Shown piece by piece: positions 41,628-49,939 of a stretch of DNA of 64,000 bases. The translations under genes and the position numbers were made by a program. Location of the stretch: the NCBI RefSeq assembly GCF_018388445.1, contig NZ_CP074405.1:1364001-1428000 (forward strand), read 5' to 3'. Every line of letters starts with the position of its first letter. The stretch's first letter is position 1. The notes beneath the pieces are model-generated. The model saw only the letters and a list, made by a program, of their open reading frames with translations. It was not told where the DNA came from and searched no databases. This stretch comes from Cellulomonas wangleii (GTDB lineage Bacteria; Actinomycetota; Actinomycetes; Actinomycetales; Cellulomonadaceae).

Positions 41628-43037
41628 TCAGGCGGTGACCAGACCGCCGCCCACCCAGGCGCGGATGGCGGCCGCGTCGCCGTTGGTCAGCTCCATGCGC
41701 GCACCGCGGCACAGCCCGATGACGTTGTCCGCCCACGCCCGGGCCACCTTCTCCGCACCGGGGTCCCCGTCCAGCGACAGCCCGGTGTACAGGACACCCG
41801 AGATCACGAAGTTGACGGTCGAGCGGCCGACCTTGGTGCCCGACTGCTGGCACGCCTCGTGGACGCGGCGCGACGTGGCGACGCGGTCGAAGGGGTGGGC
41901 CGCGACGTCCGACGCGAGGGTCTTGAGCAGCACCCGGTACTGGGCCTGGCTCAGACCCGGTGTGTCGGTGACGGCGATGACCTGACGCTGCAGCTCGTTG
42001 GGGGCCGTGTCGGCCACCGCACCCGGCAGGTCGGCCTCGCCGAAGCGCTGCGGGTCCCACACGTGCCCCGGCGGGCGCGTCGACACGTCGAGGTCCGGCA
42101 CCGCGCGCCCCAGCCACGCCGTGAAGTTGCCGGCGCCGGCCCACTGCGTCGTCGCGAGGGACGGGTCGGCGGTCTGCGCGACCTGTGCGGCCGCGCCCAG
42201 CGGCAACGGTGCGTCGGCGGTGCGCACCGCGCGTCGCACGGCCCGCCGGGCCCGCGCCTCACCCTCGTCCATGACCCGCTCGGCGACCCGCGCCCGGGCC
42301 GGCGTGCGCGCCGGTGCGGCGGCGGGTGCCGGCTCGTCGGGCGTCTCCTTGGCGGATGACCTGCCGGATCCGCGCGACCCGCGGGTCGCGGCGGGCGGCG
42401 TCGCCGCCGCGGCGACCGGGTCGGCGGCCGGCTCGACCGCGGCCGGCTCGGCGGGCGTCGGCACCACGGCGGGCTCCGCGTCCAGCGTGGACGCGGTCTG
42501 GGTGACGAGGTCGGCCAGCGCGTCCGCGCCGATGACCGTGTCCGCGACCGAGCGGTACGCCGACGCGGCGGGCGACGCTGTGATGATCGTCACGCGCCGG
42601 TCGTCCGCGCGGCAGCGCTGCGCGAGCGGCGTGAAGTCCGCGTCGGCGGAGACGATGACGAACTCGTCGTACCGCGTGGTGGCCGCCAGCGCGTCCACCG
42701 CGTCGAGGACGAGGTTGATGTCGGCGCTGGACTTGCCCTGCTGCGTGAGCGACGGGCAGTCCACCACCTGGAAGCCGGCCCGCGTGAAGTTGGGACGGAA
42801 CCGGGAGTACACCGACGGGTTGAGGTAGCACGCGCGCACCAGGAAGCGGCGCGTCAGGTCCCCGTCGACGTCGGAGCCCTGGCTGAGCTCGGACAGCCAG
42901 TGGGCGGGGTCGGTGGCGAACGCCTCCGCCGCCTGCGGGTCCAGGCGTGCCAGGCCGATGTACACGTTGTCGAAGTCGACGAACAGCGCCGAGCGCAGCC
43001 GCCGGGGCGGGTCGGGGTTGATGGTCACGACCCCCAT
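41628..43037 (-). CDS. NYN-domain (LabA/DUF88-like) protein with C-terminal LOTUS-like region
   Basis: 469-residue protein. The N-terminal NYN/PIN-fold domain begins RSALFVDFDNVYIGLARL and keeps the acidic residues expected of a ribonuclease (FVDFDN, SADINLVLDA, EFVIVSADADFTPLA). A Pro/Ala-rich linker (about residues 195-270) follows. The C-terminal half has FTAWLGRAVPDLDVSTRPPGHVWDPQRF, which resembles an OST-HTH/LOTUS RNA-binding module, and a second helical region. It is a candidate RNase; the target is unknown. GGGAGG precedes ATG 43037. Confidence 0.87.
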   Translation of the reverse strand: MGVVTINPDPPRRLRSALFVDFDNVYIGLARLDPQAAEAFATDPAHWLSELSQGSDVDGDLTRRFLVRACYLNPSVYSRFRPNFTRAGFQVVDCPSLTQQGKSSADINLVLDAVDALAATTRYDEFVIVSADADFTPLAQRCRADDRRVTIITASPAASAYRSVADTVIGADALADLVTQTASTLDAEPAVVPTPAEPAAVEPAADPVAAAATPPAATRGSRGSGRSSAKETPDEPAPAAAPARTPARARVAERVMDEGEARARRAVRRAVRTADAPLPLGAAAQVAQTADPSLATTQWAGAGNFTAWLGRAVPDLDVSTRPPGHVWDPQRFGEADLPGAVADTAPNELQRQVIAVTDTPGLSQAQYRVLLKTLASDVAAHPFDRVATSRRVHEACQQSGTKVGRSTVNFVISGVLYTGLSLDGDPGAEKVARAWADNVIGLCRGARMELTNGDAAAIRAWVGGGLVTA

Positions 43038-43116
43038 CCTGCCGTCCCTCCCGCCGTGCTCGCCCCCCGGTGCGTCGGTAACCTGCCCACAGGGCGGGCG
43101 GGGAGCGGAGGACCGG

Positions 43117-43383
43117 GTGCACAGACGGGTCGTCGTGCGCGGCGTGGTGCAGGGGGTCGGCTTCCGCTGGTCCTGCGCGCAGGAGGCCGCCCGTCTCGGT
43201 GTCGCGGGCTGGGTGCGCAACCGCCCGGACGGCGCCGTGGAGACCGCGGTCGAGGGCGCGCCGGAGCAGGTCGACGCCATGCTGGCGTTCCTGGCCCGCG
43301 GCCCGCGGCACGCACGGGTCACCGGCCTCGAGGTCCACGAGGCACCACCGCAGGGGCTGACGACGTTCGAGGTCGAGCCGTGA
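43117..43383 (+). CDS. acyP: Acylphosphatase
   Basis: 88-residue acylphosphatase that hydrolyses carboxyl-phosphate bonds. The catalytic Arg lies in VRGVVQGVGFRWSC and the catalytic Asn in VAGWVRNRPDGAVE. Length and motif spacing are standard. GGAGCGGAGG precedes the GTG. It overlaps the next gene by GTGA; a functional link to an exporter is not known. Confidence 0.95.
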   Translation: MHRRVVVRGVVQGVGFRWSCAQEAARLGVAGWVRNRPDGAVETAVEGAPEQVDAMLAFLARGPRHARVTGLEVHEAPPQGLTTFEVEP

Positions 43384-45263
43384 CGGTGCTGCCGACGTCC
43401 CTCACAGGTCTCGGGCTCCCCACCGGCCTGGAGCTCCTCGAGCCGCTCGAGCCCGTCGATCCCGTCCTGCCCGTCGAGCCGGAGGAGACGGTCGCACCCG
43501 AGCCGACGGTGAGCGCGCCGGCGCCGACACCCACGGCCAGCGCACCGGTGGCCACGGCCCCGCCCGTCGAGGCCACGCCCGAGGCGACGCCGGGCGAGGG
43601 CGTCGCCCCGCTCCCGACCGCCGAACCGACGGCCGCGCCCACGGCTCCCGCACCGGTCGTCCCGACCACCCCGACGACCGAGCCCGCCGTCCAGGTCCCG
43701 GCGTTCTCCTCGCGCCCCGCGGTCGTGGAGTCGAACGTGCCGTGGGTGGTGGTGGCGCTGGCCGCGGTCGTGCTCGTGGCTGCGGCGGCCGGGCTGTGGT
43801 GGTGGTGGCGCAGGGCCGTCGCCGAGCGTCGTGCGGGTGACGGGGCGTCCGCCGGTGGCACGGCCGACGACGTGACGGGCGCCCGCCGTGGCGGGCCCGC
43901 CACCGCCGCGACGACGATGCCGCTGCCACGGGTCGGTGACGACGCCGACGCGACGCTCGTGCTCCCGACGGGGGAGGGCTCCCCGGGTCCGGGCACCCCC
44001 GAGGCGGAGGCGTTCTCGGCGCGCGTGGACGTCACCGTGCAGCTGCTCGTCCGGCTCGGTGAGGCGATGATCGACGCCGGGTCGCCCATCGTGCAGGTCA
44101 ACTCCACGCTCCAGCGGGTGGCCGCCGTCAACGGGCTGCCCGACGCGGCCGTCGTCACGTTCCCGACGGCGCTCATCGTCTCGGTGCCGCAGCACGACAC
44201 CGTGCAGACGGCCGTGTCGACGGCCGGCAGCCGCGCGCTGCGGCTCGACCAGGTCTCCGACGTGCTGGACCTGGCCAACTCCGCCCAGCGCGGCGACGTG
44301 CGGCCGCGCGAGGCCCTGGAGCAGCTGCAGAGGATCGTGGCCTCGGACCCGGCGACGTCGACCGCGCGGCGCGCGGCGGGCTACGTGGCCGTCGCCGCCG
44401 GCTTGTCCATGGTGCTCGGCGGCGGGTGGCTCGACACCCTGGTGGCGGCCGCGCTCGGGGGCGTGGTCGCCGTGCTGACCGCGGCGACCCGGCGGGTGCC
44501 CCCTGTCTACCAAGGGCTGATCGTGGCGGTCTGCGCGTTCGTCGTCGCGGTGCCGGTGCTGCTGCTGGTGCGCACCGGCTGGTCCGTGGGGCTGCTGGCC
44601 CCGCTGGTGGCGCCGCTGGTGACGTTCCTGCCGGGAGCGCTGCTCACCACGGGGGTCATCGACCTGGCCACGCGGCAGATGATCGCGGGGTCGTCCCGTC
44701 TCGCGGCGGGCGTCATGCAGCTGGTCCTGCTGGCCCTGGGGATCACGGCCGCCGCCGGCCTGGTCGGCGTGCCCGCGGCGGACGTCGGCAGCACGGGGGC
44801 CGACCACCCCCTGGGCTGGGTCGCGACCTGGCTCGGGGTGCTCGTGTACGCCGTGGGCGTCACGACCAACAACGAGGCGCACCGCGGGTCGTTGCCGTGG
44901 ATCACGCTCGTGCTGGTGGTCGGGTACGCCGGGCAGGTGCTGGGCGGCGTGCTGTTCGGGGCGGTCGTGTCGTCGTTCGTCGGGGCGCTGGCGATGACGC
45001 CGGTCGCGATGCTCGCGGCCGCCCGGCGCGGGGGACCGCCGTTCCTCGTGACGTTCCTGCCCGGGTTCTGGCTGCTGGTGCCCGGTGCGCTCGGCCTGGT
45101 CGGCGTGACCTCCGCGCTGGGGCGCTCGACCGACCAGGCGATCACGACCATCGTCACCACGGGCGTGTCCATGGTGGCCATCAGCCTGGGCGTGCTCGCG
45201 GGCCTCGCGCTCGGCGCGGGCATGCAGCGCCGGCTCGCACCCGACGCGGCCCGGATCGTCTGA
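43380..45263 (+). CDS. ThrE-family threonine/serine exporter with Pro/Thr-rich N-terminal extension
   Basis: 627-residue exporter. Residues ~200-430 are the ThrE N domain (VQLLVRLGEAMIDAGSPIVQVNSTLQRVA) and its helices, and residues ~450-620 the second ThrE (DUF3815-like) membrane domain, about ten helices in all. Ahead of these is an unusual ~120-residue segment rich in Pro, Thr, Ala and Glu followed by an extra membrane helix (WVVVALAAVVLVAAAAGLWWWW). The extension has no signal peptide. Translation is coupled to acyP. Export of small amino acids is inferred from the family. Confidence 0.88.
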   Translation: MTVLPTSLTGLGLPTGLELLEPLEPVDPVLPVEPEETVAPEPTVSAPAPTPTASAPVATAPPVEATPEATPGEGVAPLPTAEPTAAPTAPAPVVPTTPTTEPAVQVPAFSSRPAVVESNVPWVVVALAAVVLVAAAAGLWWWWRRAVAERRAGDGASAGGTADDVTGARRGGPATAATTMPLPRVGDDADATLVLPTGEGSPGPGTPEAEAFSARVDVTVQLLVRLGEAMIDAGSPIVQVNSTLQRVAAVNGLPDAAVVTFPTALIVSVPQHDTVQTAVSTAGSRALRLDQVSDVLDLANSAQRGDVRPREALEQLQRIVASDPATSTARRAAGYVAVAAGLSMVLGGGWLDTLVAAALGGVVAVLTAATRRVPPVYQGLIVAVCAFVVAVPVLLLVRTGWSVGLLAPLVAPLVTFLPGALLTTGVIDLATRQMIAGSSRLAAGVMQLVLLALGITAAAGLVGVPAADVGSTGADHPLGWVATWLGVLVYAVGVTTNNEAHRGSLPWITLVLVVGYAGQVLGGVLFGAVVSSFVGALAMTPVAMLAAARRGGPPFLVTFLPGFWLLVPGALGLVGVTSALGRSTDQAITTIVTTGVSMVAISLGVLAGLALGAGMQRRLAPDAARIV

Positions 45264-45276
45264 CGGCGCCGGCCGG

Positions 45277-45948
45277 CTACTCCGACCGGCGCACGACCGC
45301 CGCGGCGCGCGCCGCCAGCAGGCCACCCACCCCGGTGCGCCCTGCGCGCAGCCGCGTGAACGCCTCCGCGCCCGGGCCGCCGGGCACGCGCCGCGGCAGC
45401 GAGTCGACGGCCACGAGCCACTGCGGCCACCCGAGCAGCCGGCACACGGCCATCAGCCGCTCCGACTCCGACTCGGACTCACCGAGCTCCTCGGCCAGCA
45501 GCGCCGTGAGGTCGTCGGCGGCCTCCGGGTGCCCGGCGAGCGTCGCCAGGCCGCGGACCCCCTCGAGGCACTCCGTCCCGTAGGCCTCGTCGTCGTGCGG
45601 GTACGCCACGTGGGCGTCGGAGACGTAGTCGGTGACCGGGACAACGCCGTCGGACGCCCACAGGCGCAGCAGACGGTCCCGCTGCACGAGCACGGCGACC
45701 GCCACCGTGGTCAGGTCCTGCGCCACGACGGCGGCCAGGTCGTCGACCCGGCGCCGGTGCGCGGCGACGTGGCCGCGCGCGTGCTCCGGCACGGCCACGA
45801 CCCAGCCGTCGTCCTGCGGGCCCACCCAGCCGGAGAACCGCTCCCGCGTCAGTGCCGCCAGCACGTCGGACCGCTCCGCCCGCACGAGCAGCGCGGCGTA
45901 GGTCAGCCCCTCCGGCCCCGCGACCGGCTCCGTCCCGTACACGCTCAC
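45277..45948 (-). CDS. Hypothetical protein
   Basis: 223-residue soluble protein of no family I recognise. It contains EHARGHVAAHRRRVDDLAAVVAQDL and VVPVTDYVSDAHVAYPHDD in the middle and LMAVCRLLGWPQWLVAVDSLPRR near the C-terminus. G/C-ending codons throughout and a CAGACT-N6-GTG leaderless start support it. No signal peptide or membrane helix. It converges on the exporter gene with a 13-base gap. Confidence 0.82.
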   Translation of the reverse strand: MSVYGTEPVAGPEGLTYAALLVRAERSDVLAALTRERFSGWVGPQDDGWVVAVPEHARGHVAAHRRRVDDLAAVVAQDLTTVAVAVLVQRDRLLRLWASDGVVPVTDYVSDAHVAYPHDDEAYGTECLEGVRGLATLAGHPEAADDLTALLAEELGESESESERLMAVCRLLGWPQWLVAVDSLPRRVPGGPGAEAFTRLRAGRTGVGGLLAARAAAVVRRSE

Positions 45949-45996
45949 GCACCGAGTCTGGCACCGGGACGCCCCGGCGGGCGCCCGGTGCGCCGG

Positions 45997-46896
45997 TCAG
46001 GACGTGACGTCGGCGGTGGTGAACCGGGCCCACGCCAGGGCACCGAACACCACGACCCAGCCCGCCTGCACGGCCAGCCCCTGCGCCAGCACGTCCACCG
46101 AGGGGACGATGCGCAGCATCTCGGCGAAGTCGAACCAGTGGTGCGTCAGCAGCGCCGGGTGGATCACCGCGACCTGCGGCAGCTGGTCCAGGACGCTGGC
46201 GACGACGGCCACCACCACCGTGGCCGCCATCGCGCCCACCGGCACCTCCGTGAGGGTGGAGAAGAACAGGCCCACGGCCACGAGCCCGGTCATCGACAGC
46301 CCGACGTACGCCACGACCCCCGCGACCCGCAGCACGCCCTCGCCGAGCGGGACGGTGTCGCCGGACAGCAGCGTGAGGTCGCCGACCCCGAACAGCACGG
46401 CGCCGGTCACCAGCCCCACCACGGCGATCGCCAGCACCGCCGCCGCGGCGAACGTGAGCGCACCGAGTGCCTTGACGGCGAGCAGCCGCCCGCGCGCGAC
46501 GGGCACCACGAGCAGGTAGCGCAGGGTCCCGGCGGACGCCTCGCCCGCGATCGCGTCGCCCGACGCGATGCCGATGGTCAGCGGCAGCAGGAACGGCGTG
46601 CACAGGAACAGCGACGCCACGACGAGGAACAGCCCGTTGCCCGTCACGCTGGCCACGAACGGGGGCCCCTGGCCGGCCAGGCCCGCGTCCTGCGCCAGGC
46701 GCAGCACGACGCCCAGCAGCAGCGGGACGAACGCCAGGCCGACGAGCAGCACCACGTTGCGGCGTCGGCGCAGCACCAGGCGGAGCTCGGAGCGCACCAG
46801 GCGGCCCAGCGCCCCGGGGTGCCGGCTGGGCGTGTCGGCCTCCCGGACGGCGGGCACGGGTCGCGGCTCCGCCGCGGCGGTCTCAACGGGCGACAT
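45997..46896 (-). CDS. ABC-2-type transporter permease
   Basis: 299-residue permease with six hydrophobic segments, beginning after ~45 polar residues with RSELRLVLRRRRNVVLLVGLAF. The pattern GIASGDAIAGEASAGTLRYLLVVPV is typical of ABC-2 (NatB/BcrB-like) permeases. It overlaps the ATPase gene by 14 bases. The pair probably exports a peptide or lipid-like molecule; the substrate is unknown. Confidence 0.9.
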   Translation of the reverse strand: MSPVETAAAEPRPVPAVREADTPSRHPGALGRLVRSELRLVLRRRRNVVLLVGLAFVPLLLGVVLRLAQDAGLAGQGPPFVASVTGNGLFLVVASLFLCTPFLLPLTIGIASGDAIAGEASAGTLRYLLVVPVARGRLLAVKALGALTFAAAAVLAIAVVGLVTGAVLFGVGDLTLLSGDTVPLGEGVLRVAGVVAYVGLSMTGLVAVGLFFSTLTEVPVGAMAATVVVAVVASVLDQLPQVAVIHPALLTHHWFDFAEMLRIVPSVDVLAQGLAVQAGWVVVFGALAWARFTTADVTS

Positions 46897-47935
46897 CGAA
46901 GCCCTCCCCGGTCAGCTCGACGAACACCTGCTCCAGCGAGGGTCGGCGCACGTCGAAGGCGAGCAGGCCGACACCGGCGCGCACCAGGGCCGCCGCGACG
47001 TCCTGCGGTGCGGGCCGCTCGCGGCCGTCGTCGGCCGCGTCCGAGGCGACGACGGTGACGCCGCCGTCCACGACGCCCTGCTCGACCGTGACGTCGACCA
47101 GTCCGAGGCGGCGCAGCTCGACCACGGCCGCGTCGACGTCCGCCGGTGCCGTGCGCACCATGACGTGCGCGGCCCGCCGTGCCGTGAGGTCGGCGCGCGG
47201 GCCCTGCAGCAGCAGCCGCCCGCCACCCATGATCCCGACGTGCGTGCAGACCTGCTCGATCTCCGCGAGCAGGTGCGAGGACACCAGCACGGTGGTCCCG
47301 GCGTCGGCCAGCTCGCGCACCAGGTGCCGCACCTCCCGCGTGCCCTGCGGGTCCAGGCCGTTGGTGGGCTCGTCGAGCACCAGCAGGTCACGCGGGCGCA
47401 GCAGCGCGGCGGCGAGCCCGAGGCGCTGCTTCATGCCCAGCGAGTACTGCCGGTAGCGCTTGTCGGCCGCGGCGCCCAGGCCCACGCGGTCCAGCGCGGC
47501 GTCGGACCGGGCGCGGGCGGTGCGCGGGTCCGCCGACGCGTCGACGGCGTCCAGCCGCGCGAGGTTGGCCCGCCCCGACAGGTACGGCTGGAACGCCGGG
47601 CCCTCGACGAGCGCGCCCACCCGCGGCAGCACGCGCCCGGCGTCCCGGGGCATCGGTGAGCCCAGCAGGTGCACCTCGCCCGCGGTGGGGGCCACCAGGC
47701 CCAGCAGCATGCGGATCGTCGTGGTCTTGCCCGACCCGTTGGGTCCCAGGAACCCGTAGACCGCCCCACGCGGCACGAGCAGGTCGACACGGTCGACGGC
47801 GACCTGACCCGTACGGAACCGCTTGGTCAGGCCGTGCGTGCGGACCGCGTCGTCACCCACCGCACCAGGGTGCGGCACGACGGGCGCCGACGCGGGGGCG
47901 GCCGCCGTGGCGGTCGCCCCCGCGGGCGTCGTCAC
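46883..47935 (-). CDS. ABC transporter ATP-binding protein
   Basis: 350-residue ATPase of the DrrA/BcrA class. Walker A is GPNGSGKTTT, the signature YSLGMKQRLGLAAALLR, Walker B DLLVLDEPTNGLDP, and the His-switch VSSHLLAE. A C-terminal regulatory region of ~120 residues follows. It begins at a GTG that overlaps the upstream stop (GTGA) and ends inside the permease start, making a tight three-gene unit with the LolA-like gene. Confidence 0.94.
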   Translation of the reverse strand: MTTPAGATATAAAPASAPVVPHPGAVGDDAVRTHGLTKRFRTGQVAVDRVDLLVPRGAVYGFLGPNGSGKTTTIRMLLGLVAPTAGEVHLLGSPMPRDAGRVLPRVGALVEGPAFQPYLSGRANLARLDAVDASADPRTARARSDAALDRVGLGAAADKRYRQYSLGMKQRLGLAAALLRPRDLLVLDEPTNGLDPQGTREVRHLVRELADAGTTVLVSSHLLAEIEQVCTHVGIMGGGRLLLQGPRADLTARRAAHVMVRTAPADVDAAVVELRRLGLVDVTVEQGVVDGGVTVVASDAADDGRERPAPQDVAAALVRAGVGLLAFDVRRPSLEQVFVELTGEGFDVAR

Positions 47936-49188
47936 GCGTCCGCCGCCGCGCGCAGCACGTCCACCGGCACGGACCCGACCAGCACGCGGCCGTCGTCGAG
48001 GACCAGCACGGACAGCAGCGTCGAGGTCAGCGCCCGGCCGCCCTCGACGGGCGTGGTCAGCTGGTCGTACAGCGCTCCCGCGTCCAGCTCGACGCCGGCA
48101 CCGTCGCCCTCGGGCATGAAGTCCTCGGCCAGGTCCTGCGCGCCCTCACCGCCGAGCGGCCCGTCCGCCGCCGGGTCGTCGCCGAGGGCGGACGGGTCGC
48201 CCGCCAGCAGCGCCGCGACGTCGACGCCGCTGAGCTCGACGACCGTGTCCCAGCCGCTGCCGCTGACGCGCACGCCCTCGGGCGCCGTCATCGCCTCCGG
48301 GTCCGCCGGCAGGCCCTGCGCCGCGTCCGCGGCCGCGGCGTGCGCCGCGGCGTCCGGCAGCGGGACGGTCACCTCGCGGACCTCGGCCCCGGGGGGCGCG
48401 GAGAACGTCAGGACCGCCTCGCCCGGGTCGGCGAACGTCACGTCGGTGAAGCCGACCTCGAGCGCCGGCGTCGCGGCCTCGTCGCTGCTCCAGACCTGCA
48501 CCCGCAGCGGGGTCCACGTCGCGGCGTCCACGGCCACGACGATCCGCGCCACGAGGGTGGTGGTGCTGCGCGGCGTCACGACCACCTGGTAGGCGTCGCG
48601 GCCCGCGACGGTCGTGACGGCGTCCACGCCGACCGTCGCGTCCTTCTCGGCCCGCTCGAGCGCCTCGCGGCCCAGCTCGTCGGGGCTGGGCAGGTCGGCC
48701 GGCGGGGTCGCGGTGGCCGCCAGCTCCTGGGCCCGCGCGGCGTCCTGCGGCGAGAGCGCGTAGTGCACGACCTCGTCGTCGGACGACGAGTACGTCCACG
48801 CCTGGGTGGCGTCGGTCACGACCGAGTACTCCGAGGCGGTGCCCAGCAGGGACACGCGCGAGCGCTCCTGGCCGTCGGTCCACACCCGCAGCGTCGTCGA
48901 GCCGCTGAGCAGGCTGACGGGGTCGGCGCCCGACGCCTGCGTCAGGCTCAGCTCCGGCAGGCCCAGGCGGGCGGTGTGCACGACCGTGCCGGACAGCGCC
49001 TGCGGCTCGGCGGCCGCGACGCGGTCCAGCAGCTCGGCCGCCGAGACCTCCGGCAGGCCGGCGGAGTCGGCCGACGCGAGCAGCGGGGGCGCCGCGAACG
49101 CCGCGGCGACGGCCACGACCGCGGTGGCGGGCACGGCCCACGCGGTGCGCAGCCGCGGGCGGGCGGGGGAGGCGGGTGCGGTGTCCAT
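47932..49188 (-). CDS. LolA/MucB-like exported protein
   Basis: 418-residue exported protein with an N-terminal signal or anchor (TAWAVPATAVVAVAAAFAAPPLLAS). A LolA/LppX-like beta-domain follows: LSGTVVHTARLGLPEL, STTLRVWTDGQERSRVSLLG, YSVVTDATQAWTYSSSDDEVVHY and AYQVVVTPRSTTTLVARIVVAVD. Such domains bind lipids or sense envelope state. It leads the operon with the ABC exporter and is divergent from the two-component system, which suggests envelope homeostasis. ATG 49188 follows CAGAGT-N6 (leaderless). Confidence 0.85.
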   Translation of the reverse strand: MDTAPASPARPRLRTAWAVPATAVVAVAAAFAAPPLLASADSAGLPEVSAAELLDRVAAAEPQALSGTVVHTARLGLPELSLTQASGADPVSLLSGSTTLRVWTDGQERSRVSLLGTASEYSVVTDATQAWTYSSSDDEVVHYALSPQDAARAQELAATATPPADLPSPDELGREALERAEKDATVGVDAVTTVAGRDAYQVVVTPRSTTTLVARIVVAVDAATWTPLRVQVWSSDEAATPALEVGFTDVTFADPGEAVLTFSAPPGAEVREVTVPLPDAAAHAAAADAAQGLPADPEAMTAPEGVRVSGSGWDTVVELSGVDVAALLAGDPSALGDDPAADGPLGGEGAQDLAEDFMPEGDGAGVELDAGALYDQLTTPVEGGRALTSTLLSVLVLDDGRVLVGSVPVDVLRAAADA

Positions 49189-49282
49189 GCCACCACTCTG
49201 CGCGCACCGGCCTGAGCGGACGCTGAGACGCCGACCGCGGCGGGCACCGCGGTCGGAGCCCGGCGGGTGGGATGCTGCCGGG

Positions 49283-49939
49283 GTGCGGGTGCTGGTGGTC
49301 GACGACGAGGTGGGGCTCGTGCACGCCCTGCGCCGGGGCCTGACGGCCGAGGGCTTCGCCGTCGACGCCGCGCACGACGGCGCGACGGGTCTGGCGATGG
49401 CGGTCGACGGCGCGTACGACGTGCTGGTGGTCGACGTGATGCTGCCCCGGCGCAACGGCTACGAGGTCGTCACGGCGCTGCGCGCGCAGGACGTGTGGAC
49501 GCCGGTCCTCATGCTCTCGGCCAAGGACGGCGAGCACGACGTGGCGGACGGGCTCGACGTCGGCGCCGACGACTACCTCACCAAGCCGTTCTCGTTCGTC
49601 GTGCTCGTGGCCCGGCTGCGGGCGCTGGTGCGCCGCCCGGTCGCACCGCGCCCGGCGGTGCTGCAGGCCGGCGCGCTGACGCTCGACCCTGCGTCGCGCG
49701 AGGTCACGCGGGACGGCCGCCCGGTCGGGCTCACCGTGCGGGAGACGGCCCTGCTGGAGTACCTGCTGCGGCACGCCGACCGGGTCGTCGGCAAGATCGA
49801 GCTGCTCGACCACGTGTTCGACACCGGCGGCGAGGACCCGAACGTCGTCGAGGTGTACGTCGGCTACCTGCGCCGCAAGCTCGGCCGCGACGCGGTCACC
49901 ACGGTGCGCGGTGCCGGGTACCGGGTCGGTGGCGCGTGA
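49283..49939 (+). CDS. OmpR-family response regulator
   Basis: 218-residue regulator: receiver domain with VVDDEVGLVHAL, phospho-Asp in LVVDVMLPRRNGYEV and Lys in DYLTKPFSFV, then a winged-helix domain (GLTVRETALLEYLLRHADRVV, VVEVYVGYLRRKLG, TTVRGAGYRVGG). GTG 49283 follows GATGCT and six bases. It is coupled to the kinase by GTGA and divergent from the LolA-ABC operon, its likely target. Confidence 0.95.
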   Translation: MRVLVVDDEVGLVHALRRGLTAEGFAVDAAHDGATGLAMAVDGAYDVLVVDVMLPRRNGYEVVTALRAQDVWTPVLMLSAKDGEHDVADGLDVGADDYLTKPFSFVVLVARLRALVRRPVAPRPAVLQAGALTLDPASREVTRDGRPVGLTVRETALLEYLLRHADRVVGKIELLDHVFDTGGEDPNVVEVYVGYLRRKLGRDAVTTVRGAGYRVGGA

